This document shows, in pieces, positions 37,127 to 46,887 of a stretch of DNA of 64,000 bases. The notes beneath the pieces are model-generated. The model was not told where the DNA came from, did no database searches, and saw only the letters and a list, made by a program, of their open reading frames with translations. The DNA is taken from positions 3,667,501 through 3,731,500 of the forward strand of contig NZ_CP059560.1 in NCBI RefSeq assembly GCF_017894385.1, given 5' to 3'. Every line of letters begins with the position of its first letter. Position 1 is the stretch's first letter. The DNA is from Aromatoleum petrolei. Lineage in GTDB: Bacteria; Pseudomonadota; Gammaproteobacteria; Burkholderiales; Rhodocyclaceae. Position numbers and translations under genes: made by a program.

Positions 37127-39556
37127 ATGCGATTGAGAACGCAGTTGCGGGCGATCCCGCTGCTGCTGTGCTGTTTCTCTGGCCCGGCGCTGGCAGCCGG
37201 ACTGCCGCCGCTGGTCGTCTCGCCGGACCTGATGGGCGGCGGCAGCGCCCGCACGCCGGCGAAACCTGCGCCCGCGGTTGCGCCGACGGAGTCCGCGCCC
37301 GCCGGGGGGCGTCCTGCGGCGAAGACGCCTGCTCCCGCGCCCGCCGCGGCGACGCCGGCTGCGGCCGCAACCGGGACGAAGCCCGCTCAGGCGACCAGTG
37401 CCTTGCCGCCGGGCGCGACCGAGGTACGTGCGCGACGTATCCGCGGCACGCGTTCAGTCGAGCTCCTGGCGGAAGGCGATGCCGAGTTGCAGCGCGACGA
37501 CCTGCTGCTTTCGGCGGACAAACTGACGTATCGCGAGCTCGACGACGAGGCGCATGCAGAAGGCAATGTGCGGCTCAGGCGTGGCGAGGACAGCATGAGC
37601 GGGCCGGAGGCGCGGCTGAAGCTGGAGGAGCGCCTGGGTTCGTTCGACGAGCCGACCTATCGCATCAAGCGTCAGTCGACCGCGCCGGTGCAGCCGGGTG
37701 AGACGCCGCGCGAGGTCGCCGGGGGCGGTTCGGCCGACGTGCTGTACTTCGAGGGCGAGAACCAGTACCGCCTGAAGAACGCGACGTGGTCGACCTGCGA
37801 GGCGAGCGACCCGGACTGGTACCTGAAGGCGAGCGACCTGCACCTCGACTACGACCGCGAGCTCGGCACCGCGAAGGGCGCGACCCTGGTGTTCCAGGAC
37901 GTGCCGATGCTGTGGTGGCCGTGGGCGGAGTTCCCGCTCGTCGGTCAGCGCCAGTCGGGTTTCCTTGCGCCGACCTTCGGCATGTCGAACAAGGTCGGCC
38001 TCGACATCTCGGTGCCGTACTACTGGAACATCGCGCCGAACTACGACGCGACGATTGCGCCGCGCGTCATGGGGCGCCGCGGCGTGCAGCTGGCGACCGA
38101 GTTCCGCTACCTGACGCCGACGCAGGCCGGCGAGGCGCGCGTCGAATACCTGCCGCGCGACAACGTGACCGGCGAGGAGCGGGCGCTGGGATCCTTCCAG
38201 CATACGCAGGTCATCACGCCCAGCCTGTTCGCGGCGATCGACTGGAACGGCGTCACCGACAAGGAGTATTTCGAGGACCTGAGCTCGCGCGTGTCGGTCG
38301 CGTCGCGCGCGAACCTCGTGCGCAAGGGCACGCTGACCTATGCCGGCAGCGAGTGGTGGAATGCCTCCGCGCTGGTGCAGAGCTACCAGACGCTGTCGGG
38401 CGGCGAGCCCTACCGCAAGCTGCCGCAGCTGCTGCTGAATGCCAATCGCGGCGAATTGATCGGCGGCTCGGCCTTCGCGTTCCGCGGCGAATACGTGCAG
38501 TTCGACCACCCCGAAACGAACATGCCGGAAGGCAGCCGCTTCACGCTCTATCCGCAAGTCTCGCTGCCGTTCGAGCGCGCCGGCTATTACGTCACGCCCA
38601 AGGTCGGCGTGCATTACACGCAGTACGACCTCGATCGCGACCTCACCGGCAACAGCCAATCGATCACGCGCTCGGTGCCGATCTTCTCGGTCGACAGCGG
38701 ACTGTTCTTCGAGCGCGACACGAGCCTGCTCGGCCGGGACTTCCTGCAGACGCTCGAGCCGCGCGTGTTCTACGTCAAGACGCCTTTCCGCGACCAGACC
38801 GACATCCCGGTGTTCGACTCCTCGCGCTACGACTTCGGCCTCGCGCAGATCTTCTCGGAGAACCAGTATTCGGGGGGCGACCGCATCGCCGATGCCAACC
38901 AGGTGACGGCGGCGGTGACTACGCGCCTGATCGATCCGGAAACCGGCGGCGAACGCCTGCGCGCGACCGTCGGCCAGCGCTTCTACTTTGACGACCAGCG
39001 CGTGACGCTGCCCGGCGAGGAGCCGCGCACCGGCCGCCGCGCCGATGTCCTTGGGCTCTTCAGCGGCTACGTCATGTCGAAGACCTGGCTCGATTCGAAC
39101 ATCCAGTACAATCCGCGCGACAACTGGACCGAACGCTTCAACGCCGGCGTGCGCTACCAGCCGGACTTCGCCAAGGCGCTGAACCTCTCCTACCGCTATT
39201 CGCGTGGCCGGCTTGCCGACGAGAGCGACAAGATCCAGGATCTCGCCTTGTCCGGCCAGTGGCCGCTGGGTGGCGGATGGTACGGAGTCGGGCGCGTGAC
39301 GCGTTCGCTGACGGAAGACCGCATCACCGAGGCGATCGCGGGCATCGAGTACGATGGCGGTTGCTGGGTCGTGCGCACCGCGCTGCACCGCTTCGCGACC
39401 GACCCCAATGACGTGACCCAGGCGGTGTTCGTGCAGCTCGAGCTCAACGACCTCGCGAGCGTGGGCACCAGCCCGGTCAGTCTGCTCAAACGCAGCGTCG
39501 CCGGTTATGGGAAGATCAACGATCCCGTTTCCGATCGCGTTTTCGGCGCCGAATGA
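37127..39556 (+). CDS. lptD: LPS-assembly protein LptD
   Basis: Outer-membrane translocon that inserts lipopolysaccharide in the outer leaflet together with LptE. ATG 37127 gives 809 aa with a signal peptide ending near ALA-AGLPP. A Pro/Ala-rich linker (~35-105) precedes the periplasmic OstA beta-jellyroll (~110-230) and the C-terminal barrel. Cysteines in WSTCEASDPDWY and YDGGCWVVR are candidates for the inter-domain disulfide. The open frame upstream is antisense to amgK and not coding. The stop overlaps surA by ATGA. Confidence 0.94.
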   Translation: MRLRTQLRAIPLLLCCFSGPALAAGLPPLVVSPDLMGGGSARTPAKPAPAVAPTESAPAGGRPAAKTPAPAPAAATPAAAATGTKPAQATSALPPGATEVRARRIRGTRSVELLAEGDAELQRDDLLLSADKLTYRELDDEAHAEGNVRLRRGEDSMSGPEARLKLEERLGSFDEPTYRIKRQSTAPVQPGETPREVAGGGSADVLYFEGENQYRLKNATWSTCEASDPDWYLKASDLHLDYDRELGTAKGATLVFQDVPMLWWPWAEFPLVGQRQSGFLAPTFGMSNKVGLDISVPYYWNIAPNYDATIAPRVMGRRGVQLATEFRYLTPTQAGEARVEYLPRDNVTGEERALGSFQHTQVITPSLFAAIDWNGVTDKEYFEDLSSRVSVASRANLVRKGTLTYAGSEWWNASALVQSYQTLSGGEPYRKLPQLLLNANRGELIGGSAFAFRGEYVQFDHPETNMPEGSRFTLYPQVSLPFERAGYYVTPKVGVHYTQYDLDRDLTGNSQSITRSVPIFSVDSGLFFERDTSLLGRDFLQTLEPRVFYVKTPFRDQTDIPVFDSSRYDFGLAQIFSENQYSGGDRIADANQVTAAVTTRLIDPETGGERLRATVGQRFYFDDQRVTLPGEEPRTGRRADVLGLFSGYVMSKTWLDSNIQYNPRDNWTERFNAGVRYQPDFAKALNLSYRYSRGRLADESDKIQDLALSGQWPLGGGWYGVGRVTRSLTEDRITEAIAGIEYDGGCWVVRTALHRFATDPNDVTQAVFVQLELNDLASVGTSPVSLLKRSVAGYGKINDPVSDRVFGAE

Positions 39557-40905
39557 GCGCCTCAACATCCACTCCACGACAGAACATGATCCGAATTCCC
39601 TCGCGCCTGTGCATCGCCCTGGTACTCGGCCTCGCCGGCGCCCCCGCGCTGCTGCCCGCGCACGCCGCCTCCGCGCGCCCGGTCGCGGTCGACCGCATCA
39701 TTGCCGTCGTAAATAACGAGGTCATCACCACGCTGGAGCTGCGCGAGCGCGTGCAGCAGGCGCAGCGCCAGCTCGCACGCCAGGGCACGGCGCTGCCACC
39801 GGCCGACGCCTTCGAGCGTCAGGTGCTCGAGCGTCTGGTTCTCGAGCGCGCGCAGCACCAGTTGGCGGCGGAGACTTCGCTCAAGGTCGACGACGCGATG
39901 CTGGAGCGGGCGATTGGCCGCATCGCCGACAACAACCGCATGAGCATGACCGACCTGCGCCTCGCGCTGGAGAAGGACGGCATCACCTGGAACCGCTTCC
40001 GCGACCAGATCCGCTCCGAGATCCTGCTCACCCGCCTGCGCGAGCGCGAGGTCGACAGCCGCATCGTCGTCACCGACGCGGAGATCGAGAATTTTCTCGC
40101 GAACAACGCCGATGCGCTGTCGGGCGAGGAGTTCCACGTCGCCCACATTCTCGTGCGCGTACCCGAAAGTGCGACGATGCAGCAGCAGTCCGAGCGCCTC
40201 GCGCGTGCCGAGAACGTCGTCGAGCGCCTGCGCGCGGGCGAGGACTTCGGTCGCCTCGCAGCTTCGTATTCGGACGCACCGGACGGCCTGAGCGGCGGTG
40301 ATCTGGGCTGGCGTGGACGCGACCGCCTGCCGGTGGTGTTCGCGGAGGCGGTGCGCCAGATGAAACCGGGCGAAGTGTCGAAGGTCATTCGCAGCCAGGC
40401 GGGCTTCCACATCGTCAAGCTCGTCGAGCGTCGCGGCGGCGAGGCTGCGGGTGTGCAGCAGATGCAGCAGACGCGCGCGCGCCACATCCTGATCCGCACC
40501 TCCGAGATCGTGAATGATGCCGACGCCGAGAGCCGCCTCAACGGCCTGCGCGAGCGCGTCATCAACGGCGGGAACTTTGCGGAGCTGGCGAAGGCGAATT
40601 CGGCCGACCTGTCGGCTGCGAAGGGTGGCGACCTCGGCTGGGTCAATCCGGGCGATACGGTGCCCGAGTTCGAGCGTGCCATGGATGCGCTGAAGCCGGG
40701 TGAAGTCAGCCCGCCGATCAAGTCGCCCTTCGGCTGGCACCTGATCATGGTCGAGGAACGCCGCATGCAGGACGTCACGGACGAGCGCAAGCGCGCCGCT
40801 GCGCGCAACGCGTTGCGCGAGCGCAAGGCCGAAGAGGCCTACGAGGAATGGCTGCGCCAGCTGCGCGACCGCACCTACGTCGAGTACCGACTGGACAAGG
40901 AGTAA
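39553..40905 (+). CDS. surA: Periplasmic chaperone/peptidyl-prolyl isomerase SurA
   Basis: Escorts unfolded outer-membrane proteins such as LptD through the periplasm. The 450-aa protein has a signal peptide ending PAHA-ASARP, the N-terminal chaperone domain (VDRIIAVVNNEVITTLELRERV), and two parvulin domains, about 190-290 (EEFHVAHILVRVPE) and 305-405 (RARHILIRTSEIV), then the C-terminal helix. ATG 39553 overlaps the lptD stop; ATG 39586 would give a shorter, more typical signal peptide and is also possible. Confidence 0.95.
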   Translation: MSASTSTPRQNMIRIPSRLCIALVLGLAGAPALLPAHAASARPVAVDRIIAVVNNEVITTLELRERVQQAQRQLARQGTALPPADAFERQVLERLVLERAQHQLAAETSLKVDDAMLERAIGRIADNNRMSMTDLRLALEKDGITWNRFRDQIRSEILLTRLREREVDSRIVVTDAEIENFLANNADALSGEEFHVAHILVRVPESATMQQQSERLARAENVVERLRAGEDFGRLAASYSDAPDGLSGGDLGWRGRDRLPVVFAEAVRQMKPGEVSKVIRSQAGFHIVKLVERRGGEAAGVQQMQQTRARHILIRTSEIVNDADAESRLNGLRERVINGGNFAELAKANSADLSAAKGGDLGWVNPGDTVPEFERAMDALKPGEVSPPIKSPFGWHLIMVEERRMQDVTDERKRAAARNALRERKAEEAYEEWLRQLRDRTYVEYRLDKE

Positions 40906-40911
40906 GCCGGC

Positions 40912-41898
40912 GTGCCGGGGCTGCCCACGCGCTTGCCAGTTCTCGCCGTCACGAGCGGGGAGCCGGCCGGGGTCGGCCCCGAGCTGTGCGCGCACCTGGC
41001 CGGTCGCCACTGGCCGGTGCGTACCGTCGTCCTCGGCGACATTACGCTGATCCGCGAGCGTGCCGGTGGTCGCGCTGCGGTCCTGCCTTTCGATCCCGCA
41101 CGCGATGCGGCGCCAGAAGACGCACTCGAGGTGCTGCACGTTCCGCTGGCCGTCCCGGCGCGCGCCGGTGTGCTCGACGCGGCGAATGCCCCCTATGTGC
41201 TCGCCTTGCTCGACCGCGCGCTCGCGGGCTGCCGCAGCGGCGAGTTCGCCGGGATGGTGACGGCGCCGGTGCACAAGGGCGTCATCAATGACGCCGGCGT
41301 GGCTTTCAGCGGGCACACCGAATATCTCGCCGAGCACACCGGCACGCCGCTGGTGGTGATGATGCTGGTCGGCGGCGGCATGCGCGTCGCGCTGGCGACG
41401 ACGCACCTGCCGCTGGCGGCCGTGCCGGCGGCCATCACGCGCGAGCTGCTGGAGGCGACGCTGCGCATCCTGCACGGCGACCTGGTGCGGCATTTCGGCC
41501 TTGCCGCGCCGCGCATCCTCGTCGCCGGCCTGAATCCGCACGCGGGCGAGGGCGGCCACATGGGGCGCGAGGAGATCGAGGTGATCACGCCAGTGCTGGA
41601 AAAGCTGCGCGGCGAGGGCATGCAGCTCGCCGGCCCGCTGCCGGCCGATACGCTGTTCGTGCCGCACACGCTGGGGCAGGGCGACGCGGTGCTGGCGATG
41701 TACCACGACCAGGGGCTGCCGGTGCTGAAGCACGCGAGCTTCGGTGGCGGGGTGAACGTGACGCTGGGCCTGCCGATCATCCGGACTTCGGTGGATCACG
41801 GCACCGCGCTGGACCTCGCCGGAACGGGAAAGGCCGATCCGGGCAGCCTGTTCGCGGCGGTCGAACTGGCGATTGCCATGGCGGGCGCTCGCGCCTGA
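40912..41898 (+). CDS. pdxA: 4-hydroxythreonine-4-phosphate dehydrogenase
   Basis: NAD-dependent step of pyridoxal phosphate synthesis. The 328-aa protein shows [15 protein letters not shown], the metal-binding [32 protein letters not shown] and [11 protein letters not shown] with the zinc histidines, and the family ending segment [19 protein letters not shown]. It begins with GTG six bases after the surA stop. Confidence 0.95.
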   Translation: MPGLPTRLPVLAVTSGEPAGVGPELCAHLAGRHWPVRTVVLGDITLIRERAGGRAAVLPFDPARDAAPEDALEVLHVPLAVPARAGVLDAANAPYVLALLDRALAGCRSGEFAGMVTAPVHKGVINDAGVAFSGHTEYLAEHTGTPLVVMMLVGGGMRVALATTHLPLAAVPAAITRELLEATLRILHGDLVRHFGLAAPRILVAGLNPHAGEGGHMGREEIEVITPVLEKLRGEGMQLAGPLPADTLFVPHTLGQGDAVLAMYHDQGLPVLKHASFGGGVNVTLGLPIIRTSVDHGTALDLAGTGKADPGSLFAAVELAIAMAGARA

Positions 41899-42065
41899 AA
41901 GCCGAATTCCTTGAACCTGAGTGCCGGTCGCCCCGCCCGCGCGACGGCGGCTTCCGGTCCTCGGTGGCGCGTGGCCGACGCCTCGGCCCGAAAACCGCCA
42001 TCGCGCGGGCCGCATCACCGCAGCGCCGCCGCTTCGGCGTTGCCGACAACCTGTAGAGATATCGA

Positions 42066-42851
42066 ATGACCGAGCATCACGCCCGCAAGCGTTTCGGGCA
42101 GAACTTCCTGTCCGATCCCAACATCATCCGCAAGATCGTCGATGCGATCCGCCCCGCCGTGGGCGACACGATCGTCGAGATCGGGCCGGGCCTTGCGGCG
42201 ATGACCGATCCTCTGGTCGAGCGCCTCGGTCACATGCACGTGGTCGAGATCGACCGCGACCTGATCGCGCGGCTGAAGGAACGCTACACGCCCGAGCGCC
42301 TGACGATCCACGAGGGCGACGCGCTGAAGTTCGATTTCGGCAGCCTGGGGGCGCCGCTGCGCGTGGTGGGCAACCTGCCGTACAACATCTCGACGCCGCT
42401 GTTGTTCCACCTCGCGTCCTTCGCCGACAGCGTTTCGGACATGACCTTCATGCTGCAGAAGGAGGTCGTGATGCGCATGGTGGCCGAGCCGGGCACCGAG
42501 GAGTACGGGCGGCTGTCGGTGATGCTGCAGTACCGTTTCCGCATGGCGCGCCTGTTCGACGTGCCGCCGGGGGCGTTCCGGCCGGCGCCGAAAGTGACGT
42601 CCAGCATCGTGCGCATGGTGCCCTTGCCACCCGACCAGCTCGGCGCGCTGGACGAGGAGCTGCTCGGCCGCATCGTCGCAGCGGCCTTCGGCCAGCGGCG
42701 CAAGACGCTGCGCAACACGCTGCGCGACATCGTCGACGAGCAGGATTTCGCGGCCTTGGGAGTGGATCCGGGCCTGCGGGGCGAGCGGTTGAGCGTGACG
42801 GACTACGTCAATATCGCGAACCACGTCGCGCGCAAGGGCGCTCCGGCGTAG
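42066..42851 (+). CDS. rsmA: 16S rRNA dimethyladenosine transferase
   Basis: Dimethylates two adjacent adenines near the 3' end of 16S rRNA. The 261-aa protein starts [21 protein letters not shown], with the SAM-binding [14 protein letters not shown] and the catalytic [12 protein letters not shown]. Length is normal. It is last in lptD-surA-pdxA-rsmA, about 170 bp after pdxA, and is followed by a strong terminator. Confidence 0.96.
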   Translation: MTEHHARKRFGQNFLSDPNIIRKIVDAIRPAVGDTIVEIGPGLAAMTDPLVERLGHMHVVEIDRDLIARLKERYTPERLTIHEGDALKFDFGSLGAPLRVVGNLPYNISTPLLFHLASFADSVSDMTFMLQKEVVMRMVAEPGTEEYGRLSVMLQYRFRMARLFDVPPGAFRPAPKVTSSIVRMVPLPPDQLGALDEELLGRIVAAAFGQRRKTLRNTLRDIVDEQDFAALGVDPGLRGERLSVTDYVNIANHVARKGAPA

Positions 42852-42880
42852 CTCGGGCGAAACGGGGACCGTAAACGAAG

Positions 42881-42906
42881 AAAAGCCGGGTCGCCCCGGC
42901 TTTTTT
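42881..42906. terminator. Terminator between rsmA and the DUF2892-type gene
   Basis: AAAAGCCGGG, loop TCGC, CCCGGCTTTTTT: a 10-bp stem with T runs on both strands. It serves rsmA on the plus strand and the convergent small membrane-protein gene on the minus strand. Confidence 0.8.
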
Positions 42907-42925
42907 GTGAGGTCGCGAAGGACGC

Positions 42926-43120
42926 TCAGGCCTTCTTCATCGGGCAGGTGTTGAGACCGAAGATCGAGTAGGCCGGGCACCAGCCCATCAGGCCGGTGGC
43001 GAGCGGCACGACGCCGATCCAGGTCCAGGGGGCGCCGACGCCCATGATCGCGAGGACGATCAGGACGAGGCCCGCGACGATGCGAAGGATCTTGTCGATG
43101 CCGCCGACGTTTGCATTCAT
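42926..43120 (-). CDS. DUF2892-type small membrane protein
   Basis: A 64-aa inner-membrane protein: cytoplasmic start MNANVGGIDKILRI, two hydrophobic segments (VAGLVLIVLAIMGVG and WIGVVPLATGLMGW), and the family's C-terminal cysteine pattern CPAYSIFGLNTCPMKK. Such proteins, also seen fused to rhodaneses (YgaP), are of uncertain function. ATG 43120 follows CGGAG. It is preceded by a Crp/Fnr-type palindrome about 60 bp upstream and a Crp/Fnr gene on the same strand, suggesting it is that regulator's target. Confidence 0.85.
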   Translation of the reverse strand: MNANVGGIDKILRIVAGLVLIVLAIMGVGAPWTWIGVVPLATGLMGWCPAYSIFGLNTCPMKKA

Positions 43121-43182
43121 GATTTTCTCCGGGGGTTGTTCAGGTTTGCGAGCGTATTTCAACACTCGCGCTCCCGCCGGTC

Positions 43183-43198
43183 TGTAACCTCGGTTACA
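43183..43198. promoter_or_regulatory. Crp/Fnr-type palindrome upstream of the DUF2892 gene
   Basis: A perfect inverted repeat TGTAACC-TC-GGTTACA lies between the Crp/Fnr gene stop and the small membrane-protein start. The centre is 70 bp before the ATG and, with the AT-rich AAATAC element downstream, would fall near -41 to -44 of a promoter, the class II activator position. The half-site differs from classical FNR (TTGAT) and CRP (TGTGA). Confidence 0.6.
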
Positions 43199-43216
43199 CA
43201 GCCCCCCTCGCGATGC

Positions 43217-43894
43217 TCATGTCTGCCGGCCGTCGCTGGCGATGCGCCGCAGGCCTGCGGGGTCGAGGATCTCGACCTGTTCGCGCGACAGCTTCACCAA
43301 CCCCTGTGCGGCGAAGCCTTTCAGCAGGCGGCTGACGAACTCGCGCACGCTGCCGAGCTCGTCGGCGAGCTGCTGGTGGGTGATGTGCAGCACGCGCCCC
43401 TTGCCGAGCAACAGGCCTGCGAGGCGCTGGTCGAGGCGGTGGAAGGCGACTTCCTCGATGAGCTGCATCAGGTCGGCGATGCGCTCGGCGAAAAGGTGGA
43501 ACACGAAGCTGCGGAAGGCGGGTTCGGCGAGGAGGGCGTCGAACTCGGGCTTGGGCAGCATCAGCAACACGGTGTCAGTCTCGGCGATGCCGCGCGCGTT
43601 GTAGTCCTCCTGCCCGAGCAGGCAGGACGAGGAGATGATGCAGGTCTCGCCCGGCGTGACGCGGTAGAGCGGCAGCTCGCGGCCATTCGGCGCGCATTTG
43701 ACGACGCGTACCGAGCCTTCGACGACGAAGGGGAAGCCTTCGCAGGCCTGATGGTCGTCGAACAACAGGGTGCCGGCCGGCACGCGCGCCCAGCGGCCGG
43801 CGGCGAGCAGGCGCAGGCGTGCTGCTTCGGGTAGCGCGGCAATCATCGGGTAGTGGGCAGCGGCGAGGGCGGGATCCGGGGGCGGCGTGTTCAT
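43217..43894 (-). CDS. Crp/Fnr family transcriptional regulator
   Basis: A 225-aa regulator with an N-terminal cyclic-nucleotide-binding-like domain (GTLLFDDHQACEGFPFVVEGSVRV, then TPGETCIISSSCLLG) and a C-terminal winged helix, HQQLADELGSVREFVSRLLKGF. There is no N-terminal cysteine cluster for an FNR iron-sulfur centre and no clear cAMP phosphate-binding signature, so the signal is unknown; several cysteines in the effector domain could be redox-active. ATG 43894 was preferred over GTG 43906. It starts 13 bp after the xth stop. Confidence 0.85.
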   Translation of the reverse strand: MNTPPPDPALAAAHYPMIAALPEAARLRLLAAGRWARVPAGTLLFDDHQACEGFPFVVEGSVRVVKCAPNGRELPLYRVTPGETCIISSSCLLGQEDYNARGIAETDTVLLMLPKPEFDALLAEPAFRSFVFHLFAERIADLMQLIEEVAFHRLDQRLAGLLLGKGRVLHITHQQLADELGSVREFVSRLLKGFAAQGLVKLSREQVEILDPAGLRRIASDGRQT

Positions 43895-43906
43895 GGCAGG
43901 TGGCAC

Positions 43907-44668
43907 TCAGAGGTCCAAGTCGACGATCACGGGAGCGTGATCGGAGGGGCGCTCGAGCTTGCGCGGCGTCTTGTCTATCGTGCAGCCGCGGCAGTTTGTG
44001 CGCAGCGCCTGCGAGACGAGGATGTGGTCGATGCGCAGGCCGAAGTTGCGGCGGAACGCGCCCATGCGGTAATCCCACCACGAAAAGCTCTTCTCGGGCT
44101 GCTCGAAGAGGCGGAAGGCGTCGGCGAGGCCCAGCTCCGTCAGCGCGGCGAAGGCGGCGCGTTCGGGCGGCGAGACGTGGATCTCGTCCTTCCAGTCCGG
44201 GTGGGCGTCGCGGTCCTCGGGGGCGATGTTGAAGTCGCCGGCCAGCACGACGCGTTCGTGGGTCTTCAGTTCCTCGCGCAGCCAGTCGGTGAGGGCGGCG
44301 AGCCAGCGCAGCTTGTATTCGAACTTGTCCGAACCGACGGCCTGGCCGTTGGGGAAGTAGGCGCTGATGACGCGCACGCCGCCGATGGTGGCGGCGATGA
44401 TGCGCTTCTGCTCGTCGGCGAAGCCGGGAATGTCGCGCGCGGTTTCATCCGGTACGTGCGGGCTGAGGATCGCGACGCCGTTGTAGGTCTTCTGGCCGTT
44501 GAACACCGCGTGGTAGCCGGCGGCTTCGAGCTCGGCGGCGGGGAAGGCCTTGTCCTCCATCTTGAGCTCCTGCAGGCACAGGGCGTCGGGCCGGTTGGCC
44601 GCGAGCCAGTCGAGGACGTGGGGCAGGCGGACCTTGAGGGAGTTGACGTTCCAGGTGGCGATTTTCAT
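43907..44668 (-). CDS. xth: Exodeoxyribonuclease III
   Basis: AP endonuclease and 3' exonuclease of base-excision repair. ATG 44668 gives 253 aa starting MKIATWNVNSLKVRL, with the metal-binding LCLQELK, AYFPNG, the catalytic VLAGDFNIAPEDRD and the ending RPSDHAPVIVDLDL. All are hallmarks of the exonuclease III family. The in-frame extension to 44743 is not needed. It lies upstream of the Crp/Fnr gene on the same strand. Confidence 0.94.
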   Translation of the reverse strand: MKIATWNVNSLKVRLPHVLDWLAANRPDALCLQELKMEDKAFPAAELEAAGYHAVFNGQKTYNGVAILSPHVPDETARDIPGFADEQKRIIAATIGGVRVISAYFPNGQAVGSDKFEYKLRWLAALTDWLREELKTHERVVLAGDFNIAPEDRDAHPDWKDEIHVSPPERAAFAALTELGLADAFRLFEQPEKSFSWWDYRMGAFRRNFGLRIDHILVSQALRTNCRGCTIDKTPRKLERPSDHAPVIVDLDL

Positions 44669-44826
44669 GGGTGTGTTGGCAGTCGGAGGGCGGGTTTCCG
44701 CGAGCCGGTGGCCACGAGCGTGTGGCGCCGACAGAGTCGGCATTCTGCACGAGCTGGCCGTTCCTGTGGCGATGTGCGCCGCCGCGCGGTGGCAGCACCC
44801 CGCCCTCGCGCTTGCGAAGCGGGGCG

Positions 44827-45378
44827 TTAGCCTGCCTGTGGCGCGCCGCAGTCGGCGCCGATCCAGCGCGCGTCCGTGTCCATCTGCATGTCCCCGCGCT
44901 GGGAGTTCATGTGCACCCGGGTCGTGAAGCGCTCCGGCGTCTGGACGTTCGCCTCGAAGTCGCCCGTGGCGGCGGGCTGCGTGCAGATGAGGTGGCCGCG
45001 CACGGTGCGGCCGGATTTGACGACCTTGTCGAGCGTGCAGTTGCCTTCGGTCTTGCCCGAGAAGATGGTGTCGGATTTTGCCTGTTCGGGCGTGATGCAG
45101 CTGCGTACCGTGCCGTCATTGCCGAGGCTGACGCCGCGAGCTGCCATCTGCTGCTCCACCATGCGCCGCATGTCGGGCGGCAGGCTGCGGAGGTACTGCT
45201 GGGCCTGGGCCATTTGCGCGGACATGTCGGGCAAACCGGCAATGTTCAGCCGCGTCGAGCGGAATTCCCACAGGCCGGGGCGGATGTCGGTCGGCTGTGC
45301 GGCGCCGACGATGCCGGTCGCGGCCAGGCCGGCGATGAGGAGGAGAGGGAGGAGGGGGCGGTAGCGCGCAGGGATCAT
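44827..45378 (-). CDS. DUF3617-type secreted protein
   Basis: A 183-aa protein with a signal peptide (LLPLLLIAGLAATGIVGA-AQP) and the family pattern: an early PGLWEF, a central conserved Cys in VRSCITPEQA, GNCTLD, and C-terminal strands ending DARWIGADCG. Members are small periplasmic proteins of unknown function, common in betaproteobacteria. It stands alone on the minus strand with no operon partner. Confidence 0.85.
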   Translation of the reverse strand: MIPARYRPLLPLLLIAGLAATGIVGAAQPTDIRPGLWEFRSTRLNIAGLPDMSAQMAQAQQYLRSLPPDMRRMVEQQMAARGVSLGNDGTVRSCITPEQAKSDTIFSGKTEGNCTLDKVVKSGRTVRGHLICTQPAATGDFEANVQTPERFTTRVHMNSQRGDMQMDTDARWIGADCGAPQAG

Positions 45379-45489
45379 GGTCGTGATTCTTGAAACAGCG
45401 GTTTGACGGTGTGCGGCGTGGCGAGTTTCGTGCGTGGTTGCCGCATTGTGCGCCCGTGGCGTCCTCGCCGGCCGTATCCGCGCCCTGCC

Positions 45490-46887
45490 TCAGTATGCAT
45501 TGGGGTCGCGCACGACCATCAGCGCCGTCCTGACGATGATCCAGAGGTCGAGGCCGAGCGACCAGTTGCGCAGGTAGTCGAGGTCGTACTCGATGCGCTT
45601 CTCCATCTTGTCCAGTGTCTCGGTTTCGCCGCGGTAGCCGTTGACCTGTGCCCATCCGGTGATGCCCGGCTTGACCTTGTGGCGGATCATGTAGCCCTTG
45701 ATGAGCTTGCGGTAGGCTTCGTTGTGCGCGACGGCGTGCGGCCGCGGGCCGACGATGCTCATGCGTCCCTGCACTACGTTGATGAATTGCGGCAGCTCGT
45801 CGAGTGAGGTGCGGCGGATGAAGGCGCCGAACGGGGTGATGCGGCTGTCATTGCGGGTGGCCTGTTGCACCCTGGCTCCGTCGTCGCAGACGGTCATCGA
45901 GCGGAACTTGTAGACGAGGATCTCGAGGCCGTCGAGGCCGTAGCGGCGCTGCTTGAAGACAACGGGTCCGGGGGAGGAGAGCTTCACGCCGATGGCGACG
46001 GCCAGCAGTACGGGGCTCAGCAGCAGCAGAATCAGCAGCGCGAGCACGAAGTCGGAGCCGCGCTTGACGATGTGGTTGAGGCCGGTGAAGGGCGTCTCGC
46101 ACACGGCGACGACCGCCATGCCGCCGACGTTGTCGACTCGCCCCTGGATCAGGTCGGTGACGAAGATGTCGGGCACGAAGTAGATCGATGCGGTGGTGTC
46201 CTTGAGTTCGTCGAGCAGGGCGAGGATGCGCGGTTGCGGGGCCATCGGCAGCGCGAGGTAGATCGCCTCGACCCGGCGCCGCTTGACGAACTCGGCGAGC
46301 CCGGCGAGTGGGCCGAGCAGTGGTGCGTCGCCGGTGTCGGGCAGGCGCGCGCGCGGGCGGTCGTCGAAGAAGCCGACGACGCGGGTGCCGAGGTAGGGAT
46401 GTGCGCGGAACTCGCGCGCGAGTTTCAGTCCGATGTCGTTCACGCCAACGACGACGGCGATGCGCTGGTTGTCGCCGATCGCCAGCCATGCCGGAAGCGC
46501 TTGTCGTGCGGCTGCATGGGCGGCGACGAGCGCGATCGGGGTGGCGGAGAGCCAGGCCACGAGCATCGACTGCGGAAAGTAGTGCAGGTAGCCGCTGGCG
46601 TAGCCGAAGGCCCCCGTGGCGCCGGCGAACAGCAGCCAGTTGGTTGCGACCTTGCGCACCATCTTGCGCGTGCTTTCATGCAATCCGATATTGCCGGGAA
46701 ACGTCAGCGCAAAGGAAAGCGCGCCCAGGATCATGTAGGCCGGACTCAGCAGGCGTTCGCCGTGCCATGCCGCGCAGGCATACAGAACCGCGACGACGAT
46801 CAGCGGATCGATGAATGCCTCGATTGCGCCGCTCAGCGTGAAGTTGCCGCGCAACAGGCTGCCTTGTCTATCCAGGGCTACGAGCAT
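45490..46887 (-). CDS. Undecaprenyl-phosphate glucose phosphotransferase
   Basis: Initiates exopolysaccharide repeat-unit assembly by moving hexose-1-phosphate to undecaprenyl phosphate at the inner membrane. The 465-aa protein (ATG 46887, GGAA upstream) has four to five N-terminal membrane helices, a Rossmann-like central domain (VVVGVNDIGLKLAREF), a fifth helix (VLALLILLLLSPVLLAVAIGV), and the catalytic C-terminal domain with KFRSMTVCDDG, SLDELPQFINVVQGRMSIVGPRP and KPGITGWAQVNGYRG. This is the WcaJ-type layout. It is divergent from the epsL-like gene across a long AT-rich control region. Confidence 0.93.
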   Translation of the reverse strand: MLVALDRQGSLLRGNFTLSGAIEAFIDPLIVVAVLYACAAWHGERLLSPAYMILGALSFALTFPGNIGLHESTRKMVRKVATNWLLFAGATGAFGYASGYLHYFPQSMLVAWLSATPIALVAAHAAARQALPAWLAIGDNQRIAVVVGVNDIGLKLAREFRAHPYLGTRVVGFFDDRPRARLPDTGDAPLLGPLAGLAEFVKRRRVEAIYLALPMAPQPRILALLDELKDTTASIYFVPDIFVTDLIQGRVDNVGGMAVVAVCETPFTGLNHIVKRGSDFVLALLILLLLSPVLLAVAIGVKLSSPGPVVFKQRRYGLDGLEILVYKFRSMTVCDDGARVQQATRNDSRITPFGAFIRRTSLDELPQFINVVQGRMSIVGPRPHAVAHNEAYRKLIKGYMIRHKVKPGITGWAQVNGYRGETETLDKMEKRIEYDLDYLRNWSLGLDLWIIVRTALMVVRDPNAY

